Positions 25,501-35,700 of a stretch of 64,000 nt of DNA are shown piece after piece (positions within the stretch are counted from its first letter, which is position 1; each line of letters starts with the position of its first letter). The stretch covers positions 105,581,311 to 105,645,310 of the forward strand of contig CM067082.1 in NCBI GenBank assembly GCA_034008185.1, read 5' to 3'. Below the pieces are notes generated by a model. That model did not search any database. It saw only the letters and a list, made by a program, of their open reading frames with translations, and was not told the origin of the DNA. The position numbers and the translations under genes were made by a program. Origin of the DNA: Gorsachius magnificus. Its lineage: Eukaryota; Chordata; Aves; Pelecaniformes; Ardeidae.

Positions 25501-28500
25501 TTGAGTAGCTTGCATGCTTTGTGTGGTTTCTTTTCCTTTTTTTCTTTTCTTTCTCCAGAATACAGCACCAGGAGTTTTCTGAGAGTAGGACAGAAGCAAA
25601 TGTGCCCTTTGTCAATAGTATTTTTCTTCACAGGAAAAAACAGAGCTGGCCTCAGCTCTGAGAGCTAAGAATGAGGAGAGTTTTTTTTCCTTTTACCGTC
25701 CTCTGCCTTGCACCCTAATATTCAACATGCTGAATAAAAATTTGAAAATGAGACAATGTATGTGAAAATGAGTAATTCCAAGAAGTCTCAGGATTTTGTG
25801 CTTTTCAGTGCTCAGTCTCTTCTCTGCCCCCTCTCCTAGTTGCTGCATAGCTTTCCTTCCCCTGGATGCAGCTGAATAGCAATTTTCCTAGCAATCTCAG
25901 TTGCTGATGCACTATTTATTCTTTCATCAGCTAACTGAACTGCCCTGCTCCCTGTCTTTTGAGGTCAGTTTTTTAATTCCCCAAGGTTCCTGCAATTACC
26001 ATTCCTCCCTCATCAAGGTTTTTTAGTGCTGCACTTAAGCAAGTATGGGTATGTACATGTCTGGGACCGTGCAGGGAGAGAAAATCCTGCATTTATTACA
26101 TCTTCTATTATCCACTGCTCTTTGTAATTGACATGGATGTGTAAAATCTCTTATTAGTAGTACTTGCACAGCATCTGTTACTATGACTTTGTCTCTTTTG
26201 ACTGTGAACCTGATTCTAACACAGCGAGCATTTTATAAAGCAGCTAAATGGGAATAGGACCCATAAAAGCTGACACCTGGTGGAAACCAAGCCAGGGAGG
26301 CATTTTCTTTCCCCATGGTGTTGTTACATTCCTCGTGGTCAGCAGTAATAGCGCTGTCTCCTGAAGTATGGGCTGTGGGGTTTTACGCTGTGTTCAAATG
26401 GGCATTGCTTGAAGCTTTAGTCTTTATGGTGTTTGGAGGACACATTCTTGCTTCCTGAGTGTTCAGTGCAGCAGAGGTAAAAGCAAGCAATTATATGAAA
26501 TGAGTAAGTTACAGGCTAATTTGAGGGCCAAGGGGGATGCAGGGAGAAGAAACATGTTTGTACATCAACTGAAATATTGTCAACCCATGTAGCACATTTG
26601 CTGTTGTTCCCCTGAGGCTGTTTTTGCAGTATATCTCTGAGTCAGATAAGAGGCTAATAAAGGTACTATTAATACATCTAATGACCAAAAGTACTTTTTG
26701 CAGTTTTCATAATGGCTGCCTGTGTTTCTATTTCTAAATATCTTATCCAGCTGCCTCTCACTGCTGTCAGTCTCTGGGAAATCCTTTATCTCCGACTTTC
26801 TTCAAACTTACGGAAAGAGAAGGTGGCAAAGTTCCCAAAGTAGACTTGGATTTTGCTTGCTTGTTCCCTGATAATGCTCTTCAGAGTTTAGTGAGTAACC
26901 TGGTATGCTCTGATTGTAATAAATTTTTGATTCCTGTCTGATTTGTCATGTAGGGCAACGGGTTTCAAACAGAGAGGATGTTCCCTTCTCAGGATGTGAC
27001 AAGGTTTAGCAGAGGGGAGCCAAGTCATGCTTGGGGAATAAATTTCTTCCTTCGTGAGGTAGTGGTTGCAAAACGTGTAAAGCACACAGTGTTGCAAGGG
27101 GCGCAAGCAGGGCTCAAACTCACTGGGACCCCGGAGCTGTTACAGCAAGGGAAGGTGCCAGCCTGCCCAAAAACCCCCAGGGTTATCCAGATGGTACAGA
27201 GATAAAAATCTGCAATTTCCATCTCCCCACAAATTCCTTCATCTCTCCATCATTTTGAACTCTTTTTCTAAATACTTATGTTTATTAAAGCTGGGAAGCG
27301 CGCATATAGTCCTGGAGGTGGACAGATGAAAGCAAAGGCAAAAAAAGAATTAGTAATTTCTGGCATACAGGATGTATACAGTATTTGCGCTCTTGCAAGC
27401 AAAGTACACTAGTCATAAAACTAGTCATACTGGGAGTGGGAGCTTCAAGTCAGTATCACAAAAATAATTTCTAAAATCTCATTTGAAATTCATATCAACT
27501 TTTATCAGATGGAAGACTTTCTTCTAGGGATGACACTTGCCCATGGAAGGAAAACCAAAATAAAATGTAGCATACCACACGTACCCAGTCAGAATAGCCT
27601 GAAATATTCATATCTAGAATGCCAACAAGCATATTTGTGGTTCAACTACAGAATAAATAACAATTTCATATTATTAATTAAAAATTATTTAAGAACACAA
27701 TCTCTGGGTAGTGTATAATATTGAATGTATTAAACTCCACTTCCCCATTTCCCCAGTGCTGAACAGTAGTTTGGATAAAATTTAGTCTTCTATAATAGCC
27801 TGCAAAATTTAATAAAGTTTAATAAATCAGAAGCAATGCTTTGAAAATGTGTAGTACTGTGACAATTTGTCCTCAGCAGCTGGAACACCAGAATGAGAAC
27901 CTGTCAGCCCTATGAAATATTATCAAGATGTTTTCTACAGTCTGTTAACAGAAACAATTTTTTTTTTTTTTTTTGAGCACTCAGGTTTTCAACATTTCGG
28001 TGCAGGAAGAAAAGCAAGGAAAAGAAATAGGATGGAAATTTTCAAACGTGGTAGCTTATGATTGTGCTCTTAGTTTTGGCTTTTGGTTCCAAAATCTAAA
28101 GGGCCTCAAATAAGGCGGTGCTGAATACCACGTCTCCTACTGGAGTGAGAAAGTCTTAACAGCACTGGCTTTGAAACCCTGGCCCTAGGGAAGACATTTG
28201 TTCTAGCCCTTTTAAACCCGGTATCGTTTAGACTCGATGTCTCCTCCTTTTATCTGAATTAAACAATGCTGAACTTAAAAGGATACAAATATTAAAATGA
28301 ATGTGTTTTCTGTGATAAAATTGAGATCACTTTGTTTGTAAAAATGAAATCTGGGAGCTGGGTTGGGTCGTGTAAAAATGAGAAGCTAATTATGTCCACT
28401 GCATAATTTTATCACCTATTGCTAGAGCGCAGTCAAAACAGCAGGCTGCTGTCTTTGGAGATTGCTACGTGCTATCTCTAAATTTTGCAAAACAGAGTTG

Positions 28501-28720
28501 TTTTTCAGGTAATCCTGCATGACCCGTGATTTCCCGGTTTAATGAGGTTCATTTCAGTGGTCTTAACTCAGGGATAGATCGAGTCCTGCATTTGTATCTT
28601 ACTGTTTTGATATTCAAGAGCAAATACTGGCAAACTTTACAGCAACGTCTTGCATAATGGCTTGGAGGCCAAATGGAAAATTTAGTCTAAATGGATTGTT
28701 TTGCCATATTGCAAAAAAAG
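22548..28720 (+). other. BMPER: Giant BMPER intron, second section
   Basis: AT-rich intronic sequence with a C-rich run near 23096-23116, purine/pyrimidine stretches, and T17 at 27958-27974. Open frames in this block are short or low in complexity, and none matches a family I know. The last 400 bases (about 28300-28640) hold several undecayed-looking words and could be conserved non-coding DNA, but there is no direct evidence for this in a single sequence. Confidence 0.7.
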
Positions 28721-28723
28721 TAA

Positions 28724-28751
28724 GGGGGGGGGAGGGGGAGGAAAGGAGGGG
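28724..28751 (+). other. G-run with G-quadruplex potential
   Basis: Nine G, A, five G, then AGG AAA GG A GGGG. Four or more G-triplets can be drawn within 28 bases, with one loop of up to nine bases. It sits directly upstream of a T18 run and about 200 bp before the CpG island, on the BMPER sense strand. Confidence 0.6.
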
Positions 28752-28759
28752 AGATGGCA

Positions 28760-28777
28760 TTTTTTTTTTTTTTTTTT
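28760..28777. repeat. Poly-T homopolymer (T18)
   Basis: Eighteen consecutive T between the G-run and the alternating purine-pyrimidine tract that leads into the CpG island. Confidence 0.85.
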
Positions 28778-28830
28778 AAACTGGAACCTCCACAGCAAAA
28801 CAGAAAAAATTGAGTGTACGTGGGTACCTC

Positions 28831-28953
28831 TATATGCATATGTGCGCGTCCACGTGTATTTGTGCGTGTGTGCTTGCGTGTGCACGCGTGTGCACGTGTG
28901 CACCTGCACGCACGAGTGCTTACGCGCTTGTGTCCTGTGCGTGGGCGCGTGCA
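28831..28953. repeat. Alternating purine-pyrimidine (TG/CG-rich) tract, potential Z-DNA
   Basis: A degenerate TG/CA/CG run, with segments such as TGTGCGTGTGTG and GTGTGCACGCGTGTGCACGT, in near-perfect purine-pyrimidine alternation. Such tracts favour Z-DNA and are often found by promoters. It passes without a break into the CpG-dense island. Several long open frames run across it, but they are a by-product of its composition and are not called as genes. Confidence 0.7.
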
Positions 28954-29056
28954 CTGAGGTCAGCGCGCCCCTCGACGCCCTTCTCGGCGTGGGCCCGGCT
29001 GCCCGTCCCCCTCTGTCCCCACGTACCCCCGTGGGTGCCTGCGCGCCCCCGCCCCG

Positions 29057-29070
29057 CCGCAAGGGGGCGC
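29057..29070 (+). promoter_or_regulatory. CTCF-like motif, + orientation
   Basis: CCGCAAGGGGGCGC matches the CTCF core consensus CCASYAGRKGGCRS at 12 of 14 positions by eye, and the AGGGGGCGC part is the most informative block. It lies inside the CpG island. A motif match in GC-rich DNA is suggestive only. Confidence 0.45.
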
Positions 29071-29119
29071 TGCCGGGCGCGTCCCCGCCGGGCGGGCGGG
29101 AGCTCCGCGCTGTTGCCCA

Positions 29120-29133
29120 GCGCCACCTGGCGG
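29120..29133 (-). promoter_or_regulatory. CTCF-like motif, - orientation
   Basis: On the minus strand this reads CCGCCAGGTGGCGC, which fits the CTCF consensus CCASYAGRKGGCRS at 13 of 14 positions. It is about 50 bp downstream of the + oriented motif, so the two point toward each other. Confidence 0.5.
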
Positions 29134-29271
29134 CGGCGGCGGGGATTGAGCGCGCCTGCGGGTGGCGGCCGGAGCGGGGGCGGGGAGTTGAGGGCGGCCT
29201 AGTCCGATGTCGCAGCCCTTTTTAAGCGGTCACCTTAAAAACCAACGCGGAAATAGGTTTTTAATTGCAGA

Positions 29272-29311
29272 TTTTTTTTTTTATTTTATTTTTTTTTTTT
29301 AAAAAAAAAAA
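29272..29311. repeat. T-run directly abutting an A-run (T9-A-rich-T12-A11)
   Basis: A stretch of T9, short TTATTTTA interruptions, T12, then A11. The T12/A11 junction is a self-complementary arm pair and could extrude a hairpin. It separates the dense CpG island from a second, weaker CpG-rich block. Confidence 0.75.
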
Positions 29312-29680
29312 GACCCGGAGCCACAGAGCGAGAAGGCGGTCAGAGAGCTAAAATGCCTTCAGTGAAGCACGGCTTGTTAACATGGCTGACCTTAACATCG
29401 GGACTTGGCAGGGTTACCTCAGCAGCGCCTGGGTGGGCGCGGGCCTTGCGAGGGGACGTGTCGCACCAAGGCATGCGCAAACTCCGCCGTCAGAAGGCAG
29501 GTGGGCGAGCGGCAGGGGAAGCGGCCGCCAAATTATCCCCCTGGCCCTGGCGGAGCCGCTCGGGGGGCGACGTTGGGCTGTGCGGGGAGGGGAGAGGTTC
29601 AGCCTCAGCTGCCACCCGGCCTGGCCACAGGGTGTTTGCTCGCCTGTTTGCCGCAGCACGTGGGGCTGTAGAGAGTGAAA
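29312..29680. promoter_or_regulatory. Second, weaker CpG-rich block adjoining the island
   Basis: Hand count gives roughly 25 CpG in 29341-29640, still far above the window background. It includes a NotI-type GCGGCCGC at 29520-29527 and GCATGCGC at 29471-29478, an NRF1-like half of the usual promoter motif. A CAG|GTGGGC string near 29500 could act as a splice donor for a first exon starting downstream of the island, but no partner acceptor can be assigned. Open frames here (for example 29353-29685) carry no recognised domain. Confidence 0.45.
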
Positions 29681-29700
29681 TTTAGTTCACAGAGGTTAGC

Positions 29701-32700
29701 CCAAGTGGAGGTAACTGTGCCTGTAGAAAGGCGCCATGAAGTGCTACAAGCAGCCTGAGGGGCTGTCCCCCAGTTCAGAAACTCCCAAGCAAAGAAATGG
29801 CCAAAGCCTAAATGGACAATTAATCCTAATAACAGACGTTTATTGAGAACCATATTTGGAGACCCCATCAGCTCAGTTTTCTGCGTACAGTTAAAACCCA
29901 ATTCAAATATAATTTCCTAGAACCTGAAAGTACTTGACATTTTTTTTTGTGTTAGAGCTGACTTCCTGGCTGGTGGTGTTACCATGTAGGTGCTTGAGTG
30001 ATGCCTTTTAATAGTGCTCCTGTTCTCTGCTTTCACCTCTCCCCATAATCATTTCTCTGGTAATGAAACTTGGGTCAGCAGGGTAGAACTGTTGGATTTG
30101 ATTTCTGGTGACAGTGCAGTTTTTGAAATAAACTTTTGCATATATAGATTGATAAAGAATTTGCAATACTGGAATGACAGGCATTAATATATGGCTTCTG
30201 TGCTTCAGCCTAATTAAAATGATAGGACAATAAAAAGGAAGGAAATGTAAACAGTTGTGCTCTGCTGGGGAGTTAAAAAAGGCGGTAGGGAGTTGGAGTC
30301 CAGTCAGCTGCAAGTGCTAAGTGCGAATTGTTATTTATTATCAGAATGAAGATAAATGAAATCACCAGTCATTAGCTCACAATGTGTAAAGAGCTCTGAA
30401 ATGTCTTTGCACACACAGCAGACTCCCAAGCGGCTGCTGCAGCTACCACTGCTCAACACAGCCTCCCTGCCTCCTCGCAGCGGTTAATAGGATGCAGTGA
30501 CTTTGCTGCACAGTTATCCACACTCGACTTCCCTTCTCTTCAGCTAATTTGATGTTGAAGGCATGCCCATGCTTAGGATGAGTGGGTTACCGAATAGAAT
30601 GATTTGCTTAGGAGGTGGTGGCTGGTTGGTATCCACGGTCCTGCGTGGGTTAGCTAGTCAGTGTTCATATCACCACTGAAGTCGTAGTGAACAAATTTAA
30701 GCTGCAACTTTAAACTTGCTAACACAGCCTTTTGCAAGGCTGGGAAGGGACTGGAGACATTAGTAGCCACCCTGGTAAACAGAAAATAAGTTCTCGGGTG
30801 ATGGGCCTTCCTCTTTTAGACCTAAGGGGCAGCAGGGCCAGCAGGCATCTACTCCCCTTCTTCTTTTAGGCTAGCTAGCAGGAGGATCCACGCCATGAAG
30901 TAAATAATTAAGAGTCCCTGTGCAAAGTACTATTATAGTTTAGTAGGAGAAGCAATCTATGCCCTAGTAATTCCCATTCACATTTTATTTCCCTCATCTC
31001 TGAAGGGAAGGGCCCAGAGATGGTGTAGTAGACATGTAGAATAAAATATAGACATTTTATTCCTTTTTCTCTTCCCTTTCTCTCCTTTTCCCTCTACCAG
31101 AGAATGACTTGCTAATCCTGGGAAGAAGCTACCCGCCTGAGTTTCTGTTGGGGCAACCCTGGCTGCTGGGTGCTTGACTTCTCATAGAGAGACAAGAGGG
31201 TTGTTTTTTCTGAATCATGACTGATTCAATCACAATTGACGATTTAAAAAGAAATACCGTGGGCTACTTAACCAGTGTCTTTGTGTCCACTGGGACTCTT
31301 ACTGATGCCTTTCCATTGTGCATGTTGTTGCAGTAACCTGTTCAAGTGCTTTGTACATCCAAATCCTCTGCTTTCTCAAACATAATGATTCGCAGACTGA
31401 GGCAGATGAAAGGTTCTTCTGGGCAAGTGGTTTGTCTCCAGCAGTGACTATAAGGAGATGTTAATTTAATATTCCTCCTAATACAGTGTATGAAGTTTTA
31501 CCACTATTTTTTCAGAAGACTGTAAGAGATACTGAGGCCAGGACTGTGCTAATTAAAAAGTATGGTAGAAATATCAATTATTGGGGAGGACAGATTGCCT
31601 TAATCCCAGCAACCTTACCTAGAGTCCCATCACACAGTTACAAGAAGTCAGAGGGACCAAGGGGTTTCACCTTTGGATGTAGTTAAGAGAAGTGTTGCTC
31701 TAGGCCTTCCTGCTCCTCTGAGAGGGCACAGTGGAAGGCGGAGGGATGGAGGCCAGTGCCGCCTCAGGCAGCAGAAGCTACAGAGTCTGTCTTCAGCATG
31801 CAGATAGGGACTGGCTTAATTGGGAGAAGTGGAAGGTGCCTGAGATGTTGGGGCAGCTGAAGGGGGATCAGCTGTTATTTACTAAAAGCTTAATCATGCA
31901 TTTGGGTTAATTTTTTTTTGTACCTTTAATCCACTCCTGCTAGTCTGTGCTTTTAAGTAAACACACTCTTTTAACCTTTGTTTTCTCTTGCTGATAAGGC
32001 TGGTTCCAAGTGATGTGGCACACATTTAGTGTACAGTGGAGGATCATTTAGCTGGGATAATGGGATGCTCTCAGTAAGTGCCAGCTTCTCCAATGAGCTG
32101 CTGCAGGGTAGCCAGAGCACAGCAGTGTTTGCCTCTGCAGCACCTTCTTGGATCACTTACAGTGATGACGTTCCAAAAACTAGGAGAGGAAGAAATGTCT
32201 TCCAGTGACTAGCAATAACTGAGGAAACTCTGGCATATGGCAGGCTTTGAAAAGCACTTATGGTTTTAAGGAGAGAATGTGACATACAGATGTTGGGCTA
32301 GCATTAAATAGCTACAAGTGAAAACTGGACAAACATGACAAGTCCTGGGAGTTTGCATCCTGTGAGTAGGGCATTGCCTCACGTTGAAGGAAATGTCCTA
32401 GCAGACATGCCAGTCGCAAGAGGAACAGGATTAAAAATTATATCTGAATTTTCTTGAGTTTAACTGTGGATGGTGGAACACATTACTTGTAGCTGTTAAA
32501 AAGGAGACAAATGTTTTCGTGTTACTTTAGTGATAGCTCTAATGAAGAAGAATTTTAGGAAGTAGGGAAAGGTCCATATGACTTGAACTATGGCTATATC
32601 CCTGGACTGGTAACACCTTCTCTGGAGAAAATGGGCATGTGGCCAACCAAGCTTAAGTATGAGCTCACCTTCCACTGGGACTGCCTGTCCTGCTTTCTTG

Positions 32701-35700
32701 AAAAGCATCCGTATGCAGGGCTTATTCACAGTGTTCTTTCCTTGGTTGTGGCTTGTCCTGTTGGAGACAGAAGAGGAAGCTTGATCTGGCTTCACACCTT
32801 ATCCTTTCTCCCCACATGAAGGCAGGCAAAGAGCCAGCAGGAGAGCAGTGAAGCACATTTCATGCTGGAACACTTAATCTCTATGCATTTTCCCAGGGAG
32901 CGTGGCTTTTCCCTTTTCTTGCACGGTATTTTTGTGATACTGAACTTTGTCCATTAATCTGATATCCTTGAGAACTGTCAAAAATAGAACACTCATGTGA
33001 GTTGCAGGATTTATTTACCTTTCCCTAAAACATGGAAAATTCTCAAAACACAGGAAATATATTAGAAGAACGAATCACTATACTGAGGAATTTGGTAAAA
33101 GAATGGTTACTTTTTTTCCCTGCTGCTCCTCCTGCAATACAGACCATCAGGAGCAATAGCAAAGACTTATTTAGTCAAGCATGGAAAAAAACAGAGCACA
33201 AATGTGTTTATCTTTCTCTGTTGGTAGAAAGCGCATAATTTCTGTGTAATTTGCTATAGTAGAAAGGGAATTAGAGATGCTCCTGAGCTGCGCCATACTG
33301 AGCTGGAGGGGAGGTAGAACAGGCAGGAGGCGTTTGCTTGGGAAGCTGAACAGGGTTTGATAGAAGCAGTAGCGAAGCAGCCAGAGAGAGAAGTGGCTTC
33401 TTGTGTTCTCAGGCAGGAATTCCCTCTCCAGATACAGTTCTTTGAAAACTTTTCTGGCTAGTAAGAGCAAGGCAGTCTCTTGCTGATGTCATGAGAATAG
33501 GAGAGCCTAAAGACATCACTAGTAGGAATCTGTGAGTTGGAGTAAAATAAGAATTGATTGCACCTTGGAGTGAAATAAACTACTGTGAGAGACAGGCAAT
33601 GTTAGCGGTGATTTCATGCTGGGTGAAGCCAGCAGTGCCTGGGAGGCATGAGAACAGGATATTTCCAGACCAGAAAGATCCCTGATAAATGCTGGGTGGT
33701 AAAGCATTTCCCTCCTGCCTGACATGGCTCTCGCTGTGGCAACGCGGTAACACGGTTTTCATTCTCAGGCAGGACTGGCATTAGACTTAAGATCTGCTCC
33801 GGGGCTCTGTATTTCCTAAATCTGGAATTCTTCGTGTCTTAACAAATGCCCTTCGGCTGTGGTAGCATTTCCTTCTGCGTGATACATGGGTCAGTGCAGA
33901 TGAGGTGTACATGACACTGTTAGCTGGGTCTAAGAGGCTTGCCAAATCCTCAACAGTGCTTCAGAGTGGGCCCCAGACAGTTCATAAACAATGGCTTTGC
34001 CTGCGTATGGGAGAGGTGCTTGACAACTTATTTAATTACTGGGTGGAAAAAAGTTTAAACATTAAGAACTGGACCATGTGTCATGTTCTTTAGGAAAGAA
34101 AGTAGTCTGAGGGAATTGCATCGTTATTATCCAACATATATGTAGTACTGGTCATGCTAAAAAATCATAGAGAATATTCTCCTTGGTGCTGTTTCCTCTC
34201 AGTTTTACTGTGGCCCATTTACACTAAAACTTGCAATAAAAAAGTTAGGTGTGCTTGACGCTGCAGTATAGTCAAGTTAGCTTTGATATCCAAAACAATC
34301 CAGCCATGGCAACACAGACCATTGCATGGGCTAATTTACACCGTAAACAAACTAAACCACAGACAAGATACTTAGTGAGGGAGCAGATACTTGTATTGTC
34401 CACAGATGAGCCTGTGGGAGAGAGCATTTTCCTTTGCGAAAGCAGACCTGGGCAACAGACAGATGTTCACTTTGCCGGCAGCTGTGCGGGTTAAGATGTT
34501 ACCATACCCAGATGTTCGGTATTCCCATCTTGCATACGTCCCAGTCTCCTGAGCTTCGCCAGTGGAAGGGAGCCAGGAAGCACTTGCTAAATGAGCTTTA
34601 GGCAAAGTCAGCTGCATAAGCTCAAGCAGCTGATATAGGTGGCTTGAGATAACCTGTCTGCCTTTGCCTGAAGCTCATGCAGGCTTTCTCCTTGACAAAC
34701 CTCTGAGTATGGGATAGCTTCCAGTTGGCAATGCTTAGATCTGGAAGGCAACTATCAGCCGGTGGTCTTAGGGTCACAACTGCCACCCTTATTCATGCTT
34801 ATCCTTTCCCTTATGTTGGTCAGGAATGAAGTAAATGTTGTTTTAAACCATCTTTATGGTCCTTATGTCTTTGAATCCGTGGAGGCCTTGTTCAGGTAAT
34901 GAATCTCACTCAGGACTTCTTTAACTTATTCCCTGTTTCTTAGGCCCCTCTGTAAGATTAAAATTATGTTCTTGTTTGTTCCTTACTTCCAGCACTCAAA
35001 GCAAACCTGGCTTGGAAACCCTTAGCTGGTGCAGCACTGAGTGTGGAGGACCTTCTTGTAGCGATGGGGCCTTGGAGGGTCTGGGTTTGCTTGCAGTGTT
35101 TGATGTTATGAATTCTCCACTTGAGTGATGTGTGCTCCAAATTCACCTGCACTCAGCCTCCCCTTGAGCAGAGTGGGTAGCTGCCTCCTGGAAAAGATTG
35201 GGCAAAAGGTTACCAGATCCTGGTTCATCGCTGTAGGCGTTTGGAGGTTCCCAGCAGAAATCTCCTGTGTACAGGGAAAGCATTTTTCTAATTAAACCTT
35301 CAGATTTCAGCCACCTCTGTGAAGCTGTGTAGCCCTCTTGCCTAATTCGGCTCCTGGGGAACAGGCAGCTGAGTGAAAGAAAACAGAGGTCTGGTGGGAG
35401 GACTTGGCTGGGGCTGGCTCCTGAAGCTGTGCACAGCTCAGTTCCCAGCCGTCCTTTTGCCAAGGAAAGCTCCCCGGGAACCCACCAGCAAGAGCCCCAC
35501 AGTGATACTGCTGCAAGGTGCACTGCTGCTGCAGGTGGCTTGGGCTCACTGCTGGATGAACAGATTGATTTGGTCACAGCCTGGGGGGAAAGACAAGCCA
35601 AGCAAGGGGATCAGATCTGTGACATGAGGTAAAAAATGGCAACTTACAGGAAAAAAAAAAAAAATCTGTGAAAAACAATTCTCTAAAGATGGGGAGGAGA

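Larger units (their letters stand above)
28921..29220. promoter_or_regulatory. CpG-island-like block in the giant intron (candidate promoter or regulatory element)
   Basis: By hand count this 300-bp block has about 45 CpG dinucleotides and is strongly GC-rich, in a window where CpG is otherwise scarce. It contains GC-box/Sp1-like strings (GCCCCGCC, GGGGGCGGGGAG), a CGG repeat (GGCGGCGGCGGCGGGG) and two CTCF-like motifs. Unmethylated CpG islands of this kind usually mark promoters. No BMPER exon lies near it: the nearest are 12.5 kb upstream and 24.7 kb downstream. Candidates are an internal BMPER promoter, the promoter of an intronic or antisense non-coding RNA, or an insulator. No TATA box or coding exon attached to it could be identified. 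Confidence 0.65.

Noticed and set aside
28701..29225. 174-codon open frame (+), with overlapping frames on both strands across the CpG island
   Set aside because: The alternating TG/CG tract and GC-rich DNA lack stop codons by composition. The translations are low-complexity Cys/Val and Pro/Arg/Gly strings with no domain.
34160..34180. AATCATAGAGAA, resembling the reverse-strand end of a CR1 element
   Set aside because: Only one ATCATAGA word is present, without the GGTTGGAAGG block that follows in true CR1 3' ends.
35143..35601. 152-codon open frame (-)
   Set aside because: Ser/Pro/Leu-rich composition typical of antisense reading of CAG/CTG-rich intron. Overlapping frames are open on both strands and no family was recognised.
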